A stretch of 36,119 nucleotides of DNA from JBBSBR01 sp038251135 (GTDB lineage Bacteria; Patescibacteriota; Saccharimonadia; UBA4664): positions 1-36,119 of the forward strand of contig JBBSBR010000008.1 in assembly GCA_038251135.1 (NCBI GenBank). The letters are read 5' to 3'. The position numbers and the translations under genes are program-made. Below are positions 16,307 to 24,122 of the stretch, in pieces; position 1 is the first letter of the stretch; every line of letters begins with the position of its first letter. The notes under the pieces were generated by a model. That model worked only from the letters and a program-made list of their open reading frames with translations. It was not told where the DNA came from and searched no databases.

Positions 16307-17299
16307 CTAAAGCAGGCCGAGCGTCTCTTTGACTTGCCCAAGTTTGGCATTGGCAAGCTCGGAAGCTCTCCACCAACCGTGCTCAAGGGCTTGATCGACT
16401 TTGGTATTCCCCTCTTTCATGAACTGGGCATGGGCATGCTGGATGGGTTTAAGCGCCTCAATCACCACTTCGGCCAGATCCTTCTTGAAGGTGCCATATC
16501 CGTGCCCGGCATACTTCTCTTCGAGCTCCTCGATCGACTTTCCGGCTAGTGTCGAGTAAATCACCAACAGGTTGGTGAGAGCCGGCTTGTCGGCACCCGA
16601 TGATACCTGGCTGCCGGAATCGGTCACTGCCCGGGTAATCTTCTTCTCGATAGTCTTCTCGTCGTCGGTCAGCAAGATATTACCCGAATCATCAATATCG
16701 CTCTTGCTCATCTTGGAGGTTGGATCCTGCAAGTTCATAATGCGGGCGCCTTCCTTCTGTATCGTCGGCTGCGGGACGCGAAAAATCTCGCCATGGATAT
16801 TGTTGAAACGCGTAGCAATGTCGCGCGTTAGTTCAACGTGCTGCTTCTGATCTTCGCCCACGGGCACCTCATCGGCGTCGTACAGCAAAATATCGGCGGC
16901 CATCAATACCGGATAATCGTACAGACCGACCAGCTCGCCCTCCGGCGTATTCTTCTGGGCTTTGTCTTTGTACTGGGTCATGCGGTTGAGCTCGCCGACG
17001 GTCGTGTAATTATTCAAGATCCAGGTGAGCTCCGAGTGAGCCGGTACCTGCGACTGCATGAAGATATATGAATGATCGTGATCAACGCCGCAGGCCAGGA
17101 GCCAAGCGACGGCCGAGCGGCTGTTGCGCCGCAACGTCGCGGGATCGGGTCGGACGGTCAACGCGTGAAGATTGGGCACAAAGAAAAAGTGCTCAGCCGA
17201 CTGGTCGGCGCTCATCTCACCCCAACGCCGCATGGCGCCGATATAGTTACCTAATGTCAGTTCGCCGGTGGGCTTAATGCCCGATACTACTCGCTTCAT
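16307..17299 (-). CDS. trpS: Tryptophanyl-tRNA synthetase
   Basis: 330 residues, the normal bacterial length. Class I enzyme that charges tRNA-Trp. It shows the HIGH-type motif TLGN (15-18) just after GIKPTGEL, the Trp-pocket region DYPVLMAADILLYDADEVPVG, QKQHVELTRDIATRFN (151-166), and KMSKS (196-200). ATG at 17297-17299 has AAAGG about 10 nt upstream and a TATAAT at 17326-17331, giving a leader of about 19 nt. It stands alone, with a hairpin terminator after it. No T-box-like leader is present. Confidence 0.97.
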   Translation of the reverse strand: MKRVVSGIKPTGELTLGNYIGAMRRWGEMSADQSAEHFFFVPNLHALTVRPDPATLRRNSRSAVAWLLACGVDHDHSYIFMQSQVPAHSELTWILNNYTTVGELNRMTQYKDKAQKNTPEGELVGLYDYPVLMAADILLYDADEVPVGEDQKQHVELTRDIATRFNNIHGEIFRVPQPTIQKEGARIMNLQDPTSKMSKSDIDDSGNILLTDDEKTIEKKITRAVTDSGSQVSSGADKPALTNLLVIYSTLAGKSIEELEEKYAGHGYGTFKKDLAEVVIEALKPIQHAHAQFMKEGNTKVDQALEHGWWRASELANAKLGQVKETLGLL

Positions 17300-17325
17300 G
17301 ATGTGTGGCCCTTTGATTTACGCCT

Positions 17326-17331
17326 ATTATA
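17326..17331 (-). promoter_or_regulatory. -10 box of trpS
   Basis: Perfect TATAAT on the minus strand, 26 nt before the ATG, leaving a short leader with an AAAGG ribosome site. Confidence 0.55.
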
Positions 17332-17378
17332 GCGGTTATGCTCAATGAAGTCATTCCTGGGCGAAATTGGACGAGTAT

Positions 17379-18449
17379 CTACTCGTCCTCGCGTGGCTTA
17401 TCGAGGATTAGCGGCTCAATGGCCGGAGTCGTATCGGCGATCTTCATAATGTCTTTATCGACCTTCTTGAGCTCTTTATGGGCCGCATTGTAGTGGTTAA
17501 CGGTGGTGCCGAGCGAATTGCCGAGCTTCTGCATGAAGGTTTCGTAGGCAATGAGGTGCTGACCGAGCTGCCCCACCCGGATCTGGATCTCCTTGGCCTG
17601 CTCCTCGATCTGCAGACTGCGCAGACCCTGCATGACAGTCTGGAGGTAAGCCATGAACGAGGTCGGGCTCACAATGATTACCTTCTTGTCACGGAAAGCG
17701 TACTCAATGAGATCGCGGGCGTTGGACTGCAACGTACCGACTTTATTGATGAGCAGGTCGTAATAAATCGCCTCGCTCGGGATGAACATGAAGGCGAAGT
17801 CCATAGTTCCCTCTTCGGGACGAATATACTTGGCGGTCTCGTCGATGCGGTTCTTGAGGTCGGTTTTGATGGCTTTAATGAGCGCTTCTTGGCGAGTCTT
17901 ATCCTTCTCGTCCATGAGGCGGTTGTAGTTTTCTAGGCTGAATTTCGAGTCGACCGGCAGGAAGAGCCCCCGGTCGAGTTTAATAATTGCATCCACTATC
18001 TCGCCGTCTTTGAACTTGTACTGCAACTCGAACCGGTCCGGCGGTAGTACGTTCTCAAGCACGCTCTGCAGGAAATACTCCCCCAGCACGCCGCGCTGCT
18101 TAGGGTTTTGTAGTGTATTTTGCAACAGTTTCAATTCGTCGGTAATGCCCATGACCTGTTTATTGGACTCTTTCAGCTCGGTCAGGTCGCGCGTCACCTC
18201 GCCGATCAGCCGGCTGGATGCAGCAAACTGCTGTTGCATGGCGTTGCGCATACTGTCGCTGTTCTTGTCGAGCCGGTCGTTAATCGTCTGATTGATCCCC
18301 TGCAGATCCTGCTTGATGAGTCCCAGCGCCGTATCGTTCTGCAGCCCTTTTTTGAGCTCCCCCATCTCGCTCGACTGCTTCCATACAATGAAGCCGAAGC
18401 CCGCAATCAGGACCACCAAGACAACGATGAGGAGTAGAGTTGTAATCAT
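17379..18449 (-). CDS. rmuC: RmuC-family DNA recombination protein
   Basis: 356 residues. An N-terminal membrane helix (about 3-23) is followed by a long coiled coil (about 28-115) and the RmuC core with GVLGEYFLQSVLENVLPPDRFELQYKF (about 120-146), LPVDSKFSLENYNRL (about 165-179), MFIPSEAIYYDLL (about 221-233) and ISPTSF-like VSPTSFMAYL (about 259-268). RmuC proteins limit inversions between short inverted repeats and carry a PD-(D/E)XK-like nuclease fold; the VDSKF Asp-x-Lys fits that. The acidic C-terminus looks disordered. ATG is placed by a TATACT box 6 nt upstream, with no ribosome site. Confidence 0.92.
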   Translation of the reverse strand: MITTLLLIVVLVVLIAGFGFIVWKQSSEMGELKKGLQNDTALGLIKQDLQGINQTINDRLDKNSDSMRNAMQQQFAASSRLIGEVTRDLTELKESNKQVMGITDELKLLQNTLQNPKQRGVLGEYFLQSVLENVLPPDRFELQYKFKDGEIVDAIIKLDRGLFLPVDSKFSLENYNRLMDEKDKTRQEALIKAIKTDLKNRIDETAKYIRPEEGTMDFAFMFIPSEAIYYDLLINKVGTLQSNARDLIEYAFRDKKVIIVSPTSFMAYLQTVMQGLRSLQIEEQAKEIQIRVGQLGQHLIAYETFMQKLGNSLGTTVNHYNAAHKELKKVDKDIMKIADTTPAIEPLILDKPREDE

Positions 18450-18455
18450 ACAAGC

Positions 18456-18461
18456 AGTATA
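18456..18461 (-). promoter_or_regulatory. -10 box directly before a leaderless start (rmuC)
   Basis: TATACT on the minus strand, 6 nt before the ATG at 18449, with TTGTTT 17 nt further upstream as a possible -35. Confidence 0.55.
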
Positions 18462-18513
18462 TCAGTCAGCCGAATACCAAACAAGACCCGAACGCCTATA
18501 TCTATCACTCCCA

Positions 18514-18629
18514 CTGTCATCCTAATAGCTCCTCAGCTGTCATCCTAATTTCCCCCTCAGCTGTCATCCTACGACTTGATCGGAGGATCCGGCTTGGCTG
18601 AACACGATTCTCTGGTCAAGCCAGAGAAT
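18514..18629. repeat. Intergenic repeat cluster: three CTGTCATCCT copies and a palindrome
   Basis: CTGTCATCCT occurs at 18514-18523, 18537-18546 and 18561-18570; the last two extend to CTCAGCTGTCATCCTA. Downstream, an AGGATCC segment at 18583-18589 can pair with the ATCCT of the third copy. A 9-bp perfect stem lies at 18607-18615/18621-18629. The layout resembles REP-like intergenic palindromes. No gene lies in the 18450-18748 gap. Confidence 0.6.
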
Positions 18630-18684
18630 GACACGTGCGAGTTTGGGTATTGCGGGTCTTGGTCATACAGCCCCGCCCGCTTAC

Positions 18685-18713
18685 TTGACCCTACCTTTAG
18701 CGAAGCCTATACT
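18685..18713 (+). promoter_or_regulatory. Promoter of the gene at 18749
   Basis: TTGACC (18685-18690), 17-nt spacer, TATACT (18708-18713). Predicted leader about 28 nt with GGAGG. Confidence 0.7.
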
Positions 18714-18748
18714 CGCTCCAATTACTCGACCGCCCGCAGGAGGTACCA

Positions 18749-19189
18749 ATGTCGAGCAGTACCTTGCCTAAACCGCGCTTCGGTGCCCGCTCCGCCGCCA
18801 CCAAGAAGAAAAAACCCGAAGAGAGCAAGAAGAAGGCTCTCGATTCGCGCGACCAGACCATTATCGAGGTAGTGAAGATCCTTCATGATTCTTTGCCGCC
18901 GAATTACGGCGACATCTGGAACATCTTCGAAAAGACGCACGCCGGCAAGGCTTGTGTCCAGGCGTACTGGCCGGTACTCAAGGCCCGCCTCGATGCCGAT
19001 ATGGCGTCCGCTAACGACCAGACCAGGGGTCACGGCCCTGAGTGGCAACTGGCGATAGCTCTCGCCAAGCGTTACCGGTACGAGCTAATGGTTTCCCAGC
19101 TGAAGCGCATCTACGTGAGCCGCCTAGACGGTGAGCATAGTTACCGCCATGAACTCGGGATCCTCTCCAACCTCGAGACCCACGACTAA
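18749..19189 (+). CDS. Small basic protein of unknown function
   Basis: 146 residues. A Lys/Arg-rich N-terminal tail (about 1-32, KKKKPEESKKK) is followed by a probably all-helical domain (about 34-146, QTIIEVVKILHDSL, NYGDIWNIFEKTHAGKACVQAYWPVLKARLDADMA). A GGAGG ribosome site 6 nt before the ATG and a near-consensus promoter suggest good expression. No signal or membrane helix. The basic tail would suit nucleic-acid binding, but that is a guess. It converges with marR and shares a terminator with it. Confidence 0.75.
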   Translation: MSSSTLPKPRFGARSAATKKKKPEESKKKALDSRDQTIIEVVKILHDSLPPNYGDIWNIFEKTHAGKACVQAYWPVLKARLDADMASANDQTRGHGPEWQLAIALAKRYRYELMVSQLKRIYVSRLDGEHSYRHELGILSNLETHD

Positions 19190-19251
19190 ATACACACCGT
19201 AAACTCAACACCCCGCCCAACCAGCGGGGTTCAATATGTCTGCAGCTACCA

Positions 19252-19276
19252 AAAAGCCCTCTAATCGAGGGCTTTT
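19252..19276. terminator. Bidirectional terminator between convergent genes
   Basis: Perfect 10-bp stem (19252-19261 with 19267-19276), 5-nt loop, A run on one side and T run on the other. It overlaps the marR stop codon and serves the convergent plus-strand gene too. A second GC hairpin without a T run lies at 19211-19229. Confidence 0.85.
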
Positions 19277-19710
19277 ACGAGGTTGGTGATGGCTCGCTCC
19301 AGCGAGGTCTCATCTTGGAGACTCAGAGGCTCTAGAAGACGCTTCTGAGTACGAATTATAGCCTTAGTCGCGTCGGTTACCGCCTCTTCCCCCTTCCGGG
19401 TGATAGCCAATACCTTCTCGCGTTTACTCACAGCGTTTGCCCGCTGCGTTAGGAGCCCTCGCTCGCTAAGTACCTCTGCCTGGCGTGTTACCACGGCCGG
19501 CGTCACCTCTAAGCGGTTTGCTAGCTCCTTCTGACTCACCTCACCTGCATGGACTAGGGCATCGAGCACCCTGAATTGAGAAAAGGTCAGTGCAAAACTG
19601 ACCTTTAGCTCTATTTCCACCTCACGCTCGAGACTGTTTGCGACCCGAGCGAATTTGTTGAGAAGAGATTTCTCGAATTGAGAATTCCTTACCTGCACAT
19701 TGAACTCCAT
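19261..19710 (-). CDS. MarR-family transcriptional regulator
   Basis: 149 residues with the MarR winged-helix layout: an N-terminal dimerisation helix, then the HTH (about 50-90, SFALTFSQFRVLDAL, SQKELANRLEVTPAVVTRQAEVLSERGLL), the wing (RANAVSKREKVLAITRKGEEAV), and a C-terminal dimer helix. MarR proteins bind palindromes as dimers and usually repress their own and nearby genes until a ligand binds. The start is ATG 19708-19710, since a TTGACC-17-TATATT promoter ends 4 nt before it; the longer frame from 19743 would begin inside the -35. A 21-bp palindrome in that promoter is the likely autoregulatory site. No transporter or enzyme gene is next to it to hint at a ligand. Confidence 0.9.
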   Translation of the reverse strand: MEFNVQVRNSQFEKSLLNKFARVANSLEREVEIELKVSFALTFSQFRVLDALVHAGEVSQKELANRLEVTPAVVTRQAEVLSERGLLTQRANAVSKREKVLAITRKGEEAVTDATKAIIRTQKRLLEPLSLQDETSLERAITNLVKALD

Positions 19711-19714
19711 AACC

Positions 19715-19743
19715 AATATACCCCTAAACAATTTAGGGGTCAA
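19715..19743 (-). promoter_or_regulatory. marR promoter
   Basis: TTGACC (19743-19738), exactly 17 nt, TATATT (19720-19715), then 4 nt to the ATG. Predicted mRNA has little or no leader. Confidence 0.75.
19720..19740. promoter_or_regulatory. Palindromic operator overlapping the marR promoter
   Basis: Perfect inverted repeat ACCCCTAAA-3 nt-TTTAGGGGT filling the spacer between -35 and -10. Position and size fit a MarR dimer site that would block RNA polymerase. Confidence 0.7.
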
Positions 19744-19932
19744 TAGTTTTTATGGTTCTTTTGGTCATAATCCCCCATTTAGCCTCGAAATAACACCAAA
19801 TTAGTTCATAATTCGTAACAAATTCCCACGCACAGACTCCTAAATAGAACCATATCGTATAGGTATCAACGGTCTCTGAACCCCATACCGGCTCTACTTA
19901 TCCACACTAAATCCCCAGCCAGGTACCAAAAA
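19744..19932. other. Intergenic stretch without a gene
   Basis: About 190 bp with no coding frame I can support. It has one consensus DnaA-box match (TTATCCACA, 19898-19906), isolated and without AT-rich repeats around it. Confidence 0.4.
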
Positions 19933-19963
19933 GACCGAACACTCTCATGATGAATGTTCGGTC
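19933..19963 (-). terminator. Terminator of the photolyase gene
   Basis: Perfect 9-bp stem (19963-19955 with 19941-19933) and a TTTTT run after it on the minus strand, about 70 nt past the stop codon. A second, imperfect stem (about 19978-20021) lies between. Confidence 0.75.
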
Positions 19964-20032
19964 GTTCCCTCTAGTTTGTCGCAATTGCCCCTTGGTCCAT
20001 TCAATTATGCAATTGTGCGACCTATTCGCTCC

Positions 20033-21385
20033 TTATGTATAGGTGGATATATACTCATCTACGTCGAATTTCTTCCGCGCCCCGTTATCATTCATATACC
20101 GAATCTGGCCAAAGATAGGCCGATCGAACCACGGACGGTCGTGGAGGCCAGTTATCGCCCACATTACTCCGGCGTAGCCGTTGGGGTCTCGCCCGTCGAG
20201 CATATAGGTATCGTTCAGCCTGACAGCGATCTCGATAGCCGCTTCCGGCGACTCGGTCCACTCCAATATCTTCTTGGACCAGTACATCCGCATATACCCG
20301 TGCGTACGGCCGGTACGAACCATTTCGAGTTGGGCTGCGTTCCAGAGTGCATCGTGGGTCTGGGCAGCCTCAAATTCCTCGTAAGAGTAGATGAATTCAC
20401 GAGGATCGGCGGCGTGGGGCGCGAGTGACTTCTTGGCCCAAGCCGGCGCACCGTCGTAAGTGCCGTAGGTCTGGGTGTAATACGTGTAGTTGGCTGCGAT
20501 CTCGCGCCAGGTGATGAGTTCGTCTAGGTAACTTCTGGCCGACTCTTCGTTCTGAAGGGTGGTATGTGCACGAACTTCGAGGGCTACTCGTTGTGCCGAG
20601 AGCTGGCCAAAATGCAGATACGCACTCAGTAGTGACGTACCACTCTTGGTGGGGTCATTTCGATACTCGTCATACTCGTCGAGCCCGTTCGTTAGGAAGC
20701 TCAGGAGGCGCTCGAGACCAGCCCGTGGGCCGGGAGGTATAGAAGCTGGCGGCACGGTATGATCGAAGTGAAGATCAGCAATTATGGCTGCAGGATCTTG
20801 GTCGTTAACGCCCGTGAGCGGCCTCGTCCAATTGTGATCAACGCTCACCGCTGGATACTCCACGAGGTATTGCTCGAGGAGCGGTTCGAGACGACGACGC
20901 AGCTGATGTGCAGCAAACGCTGCCTTATCGATCACGACGCTTGGCGGTACGATCAGATTCGCACAGACCTCTTCGAGGCGCATCGGCAATTTCTTGGCGG
21001 CCTCATCGCGACGCTGACGGCCCAGGTTGAGCTGTGATTGATCGGTCACGACTACGCTCGCTTCGATCTCTGTGGCGAGCTTTACGATCTCATCAACCGC
21101 CGAGCCCGCACGCATCACAAAACCAATATCTTGAGTACGTAAGTCGCGCGCAGTATCCGCTAACCCTCGCAGCATGAAGTCATACTGGCGCAGGTTGGCG
21201 GTCTTATGGCCCGTTGTGACGATAAACCCGACTACCACCGGCAACCCAAGTTCATTCCCGAGCTCAATCGCCCGTAAGAGCGCCCAGTTATCTTCGGCTC
21301 GCTGATCCTTCTGCATCCAGTAGAGTACGCACTCGCCGGATGAAGCGATCGGATGATTATTAAGTTGGGTAATACGGCCGTCCAT
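20033..21385 (-). CDS. Class II CPD photolyase
   Basis: 450 residues, as in the family. It would repair cyclobutane pyrimidine dimers using blue light and FADH-. N-terminal Rossmann-like domain (about 17-150, CVLYWMQKDQRAEDNWAL) and C-terminal FAD domain with KSGTSLLSAYLHFGQLSAQ (247-265), ITWREIAANY (291-300), WNAAQLEMVRTGRTHGYMRM (348-367), KKILEWT (371-377) and DGRDPNGYAGVMWAITGLHD (397-416). These separate class II from the class I enzymes common in bacteria. ATG is preceded by TATACT 6 nt upstream. It follows atpC by 21 nt, so read-through from the ATP synthase operon is possible. Confidence 0.95.
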   Translation of the reverse strand: MDGRITQLNNHPIASSGECVLYWMQKDQRAEDNWALLRAIELGNELGLPVVVGFIVTTGHKTANLRQYDFMLRGLADTARDLRTQDIGFVMRAGSAVDEIVKLATEIEASVVVTDQSQLNLGRQRRDEAAKKLPMRLEEVCANLIVPPSVVIDKAAFAAHQLRRRLEPLLEQYLVEYPAVSVDHNWTRPLTGVNDQDPAAIIADLHFDHTVPPASIPPGPRAGLERLLSFLTNGLDEYDEYRNDPTKSGTSLLSAYLHFGQLSAQRVALEVRAHTTLQNEESARSYLDELITWREIAANYTYYTQTYGTYDGAPAWAKKSLAPHAADPREFIYSYEEFEAAQTHDALWNAAQLEMVRTGRTHGYMRMYWSKKILEWTESPEAAIEIAVRLNDTYMLDGRDPNGYAGVMWAITGLHDRPWFDRPIFGQIRYMNDNGARKKFDVDEYISTYT

Positions 21386-21391
21386 TCGGAT

Positions 21392-21397
21392 AGTATA
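21392..21397 (-). promoter_or_regulatory. -10 box directly before a leaderless start (photolyase)
   Basis: TATACT on the minus strand, 6 nt before the ATG at 21385, in the 21-bp gap after atpC. No -35 recognised. Confidence 0.45.
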
Positions 21398-21406
21398 CCC
21401 GAATAA

Positions 21407-21826
21407 CTACTGTTCGCGGGTTCGGTGACGGCGCTTGATACGAGCCACGTTGAGGCGCACGGTGTGTCTGTCGATTAGGTTTAGAGCGTGTGCCAGTTCG
21501 TGTTTGTCCTTCGCGCCTTCTTGCATAGCCTTGGCCTTCACTAAGGCATCTTCTATCTCACGCTCGATGAGATCGTCGCTGTGCTCGGCCTCATCGGCAA
21601 GCAATCGGCAAGTCGTGCCGTCAATCTCGAGCAGTCCGCCGAAGGTCACAAATGTATCTGATTCGCCGGAAGTACTTTTGACAGTTACGGGGCCCGGCAA
21701 GACGATTGAAGTCAACGCCTCATGATTTGGCAGTACGCCGATCTCGCCTGTAGCGGTAAGCACCACGACTTCTGCGGCGTCGTCCTCGTAGAGGGTGCCG
21801 GCCAAAGTGAGAAGTTGGAACTGCAC
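21407..21826 (-). CDS. atpC: ATP synthase F1 subunit epsilon
   Basis: 139 residues, normal length. N-terminal beta-sandwich (LLTLAGTLYEDDAAEVVVLTATGEIGVLPNHEALTSIV, about 5-43) and C-terminal helical hairpin (about 88-135). Epsilon links gamma to the c-ring and can inhibit ATP hydrolysis. The start is GTG, sharing one base with the atpD stop (TAGTG), so translation is coupled. Last gene of the operon. Confidence 0.95.
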   Translation of the reverse strand: MQFQLLTLAGTLYEDDAAEVVVLTATGEIGVLPNHEALTSIVLPGPVTVKSTSGESDTFVTFGGLLEIDGTTCRLLADEAEHSDDLIEREIEDALVKAKAMQEGAKDKHELAHALNLIDRHTVRLNVARIKRRHRTREQ

Positions 21827-23208
21827 TAGCCGATGTCCTCTATGGAGCCCTTCATGTAGAAGGCACTTTCGGGCTTATCGTCGTGCTTGCCGTCCAATAT
21901 CTCGCGGCAGCCTTTAATGGTATCCTCGAGCTTCACGTACTGACCCGGCACGTCCAGGAAGACCTCGGCCACGTGGAACGGTTGGGTGAGAAAACGCTGA
22001 ATACGACGGGCGCGAGCGACCGTTTGCTTGTCTTCATCGGAAAGCTCTTCCATACCCAAAATCGCAATGATGTCTTGGAGATCCTTATAACGCTGCAATA
22101 TTCGTTGAACATCACGCGCTACGGCGTAGTGATTATCGCCCACGATAGTCGGATCGAGGATGGTCGAGCTCGAGTCGAGCGGGTCCACCGCCGGGTAGAG
22201 ACCCAGTTCGGTCAGTCCGCGGCTCAACACGATCGTTGAGTCGAGGTGGCTAAACGTCGTAGCCGGCGCCGGGTCGGTCAAGTCGTCGGCCGGCACGTAC
22301 ACCGCCTGCACCGAGGTGATCGAGCCGGTCTTGGTACTGGTAATGCGTTCCTGGAGGGCGCCCATCTCCTGCTGCAGATTAGGCTGATAGCCTACGGCGC
22401 TCGGCAGGCGTCCCATGAGTGCTGAGACTTCGGCTCCGGCTTGAGTGAAACGGAAAATATTGTCGATAAAGAAGAGGACGTCCTTGCCCTGATCACGAAA
22501 ACCTTCGGCAATCGTCAGGCCGGTCAGGCCGACGCGCAGACGCGCCCCGGGCGGCTCGTTCATCTGGCCGAAGACCAAGCTTGTCTTATCTAGTACGCCG
22601 CTATCGGCCATCTCGTGATACAGGTCGTTACCCTCACGGGTGCGCTCGCCCACCCCGGCAAAGACGGAGTTACCGCTGTGGTATTTGGCGAGGTTGTTGA
22701 TGAGTTCGGTAATTAGTACGGTCTTGCCAACGCCGGCACCGCCGAAGAGTCCGACCTTCCCGCCCTTGGTCATTGGAGAAATAAGGTCAATGACCTTGAT
22801 ACCCGTTTCGAGAATCTCGATCTTGCCGCTCTGTTCGACCAGAGACGGGGGCTCGCGGTGAATTGAGGCTTTCACCTTGCCTTTCACCGCCGGCTTGCCA
22901 TCGATGGGCTCGCCGACGACGTTGAACATCCGCCCCATCGTCTCGTCACCGACGGCCACGGTAATCGGCGCGCCGGTAGCCGTCACTTCGTCGCCGCGCC
23001 TAAGCCCGTCGGTGTTACTGAGGGCCACGGCTCGTACCGTGGATTCGCTGAGGTGCTGAGCGACTTCCAAGTAGACCGTCCTGCCGCCGAGCTGGATCGT
23101 AACGGCATCATAGATTGCCGGGAGCTGCCCATCCTTGAATTCCGCATCCACGACCACCCCGACGATTTGGATTACATGGCCTAATTGTTTGGTTATTGTT
23201 GTGCTCAT
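21826..23208 (-). CDS. atpD: ATP synthase F1 subunit beta
   Basis: 460 residues. Catalytic subunit with Walker A GGAGVGKT (156-163), catalytic Glu188 in GERTREGNDLYHEM (187-200), the ALMGRLPSAVGYQP segment, DELSEED-like catch loop ELSDEDKQTVARARRIQRF, and VAEVF near the C-terminus. It makes ATP at the alpha/beta interface as gamma turns. GGAG lies about 9 nt before the ATG; 58 nt separate it from atpG. Confidence 0.98.
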   Translation of the reverse strand: MSTTITKQLGHVIQIVGVVVDAEFKDGQLPAIYDAVTIQLGGRTVYLEVAQHLSESTVRAVALSNTDGLRRGDEVTATGAPITVAVGDETMGRMFNVVGEPIDGKPAVKGKVKASIHREPPSLVEQSGKIEILETGIKVIDLISPMTKGGKVGLFGGAGVGKTVLITELINNLAKYHSGNSVFAGVGERTREGNDLYHEMADSGVLDKTSLVFGQMNEPPGARLRVGLTGLTIAEGFRDQGKDVLFFIDNIFRFTQAGAEVSALMGRLPSAVGYQPNLQQEMGALQERITSTKTGSITSVQAVYVPADDLTDPAPATTFSHLDSTIVLSRGLTELGLYPAVDPLDSSSTILDPTIVGDNHYAVARDVQRILQRYKDLQDIIAILGMEELSDEDKQTVARARRIQRFLTQPFHVAEVFLDVPGQYVKLEDTIKGCREILDGKHDDKPESAFYMKGSIEDIG

Positions 23209-23266
23209 TACATCATTCTCCTTTGGTTCTCGAGTTCAAGGGTACCGGCCTCAGTATATAAACGTA

Positions 23267-24115
23267 TCATTCGATAATCGCCTCCGAGCCGGCGCTAATC
23301 TCGGCTAATTCCTGGGTAATGGACGCCTGTCGGGCGTTGTTGGCGGCCAGCGTAAGATCATCGATCAGATCGGACGCGTTATCGGTAGCGCTCTTCATGG
23401 CAATCATCTGAGCGGCGTAGAAGCTTGCCCGTCCGTCAAGTATCGCTTGGAAAACGCGGGCCTCAAGTAATCGCCGAGTCGCGAGTACCAATACTTCTTC
23501 GGTGCTCGGTTCTATCGTGGCCGATCCCAAGGCGACCTCTCTAGCCGGTATCGGAAGCAGTTGCAGCACGCGGACTTCCTGCTTTATCGCCGAGATGAAC
23601 TCCGTATAAATCACATGAACGACGTCCGCTTTTCCGCTCATGAAGGACTCGACGGCTTCGGCCAAAACCGGCTGCGCCAGCTCGATGTCGGAGTTTCCGA
23701 CTTCGGCGGGATAGGCTGCCTCTTCCGTAATGTCGGATAACCGCGCCACGTGGAGAGCGCCATATCTTCCGATGCAGATTACCGAGTGCGGTACGCCATG
23801 CGATTCAACGTGCCCGCTGAATACACGGAAAATATTGGAATTATATGCTCCGGCCAGACTACGGTCACCGGTTACGAGAATACTTAGCGCCTTCCCAACC
23901 TTACGCTCCTCGAAAAGCGGATTAGTTAAAGCCTCTGGCGTCTGAGCCAAACCGCCCAAAATACGAGTGGCCGCTTCCAGATAGGCCTTCGGACCGGCGG
24001 CCGCCAGTTGCGCCCGGCGCAGCTTGCTGGCCGCTACCATCTGCATGGCTTTGGTGATCTGCTTGGTGTTCCGAACCGACTTGATGCGGCGCTTAATGTT
24101 CTGTTGTTCAGCCAT
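23267..24115 (-). CDS. atpG: ATP synthase F1 subunit gamma
   Basis: 282 residues. Rotor shaft of F1: N-terminal helix NIKRRIKSVRNTKQITKAMQMVAASKLRRA (about 5-35) and the matching C-terminal helix MIAMKSATDNASDLIDDLTLAANNARQASITQELAEI pair into the coiled-coil axle, with a Rossmann-like middle (LVTGDRSLAGAYNSNIF). 7 nt after atpA, in standard operon order. Confidence 0.97.
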   Translation of the reverse strand: MAEQQNIKRRIKSVRNTKQITKAMQMVAASKLRRAQLAAAGPKAYLEAATRILGGLAQTPEALTNPLFEERKVGKALSILVTGDRSLAGAYNSNIFRVFSGHVESHGVPHSVICIGRYGALHVARLSDITEEAAYPAEVGNSDIELAQPVLAEAVESFMSGKADVVHVIYTEFISAIKQEVRVLQLLPIPAREVALGSATIEPSTEEVLVLATRRLLEARVFQAILDGRASFYAAQMIAMKSATDNASDLIDDLTLAANNARQASITQELAEISAGSEAIIE

Positions 24116-24122
24116 CTATTTA

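Noticed and set aside
16075..19906. DnaA-box matches at 16075-16083 and 19898-19906 as a replication origin
   Set aside because: Only two isolated boxes 3.8 kb apart, no box cluster, no dnaA/dnaN nearby; gyrB alone is not enough.
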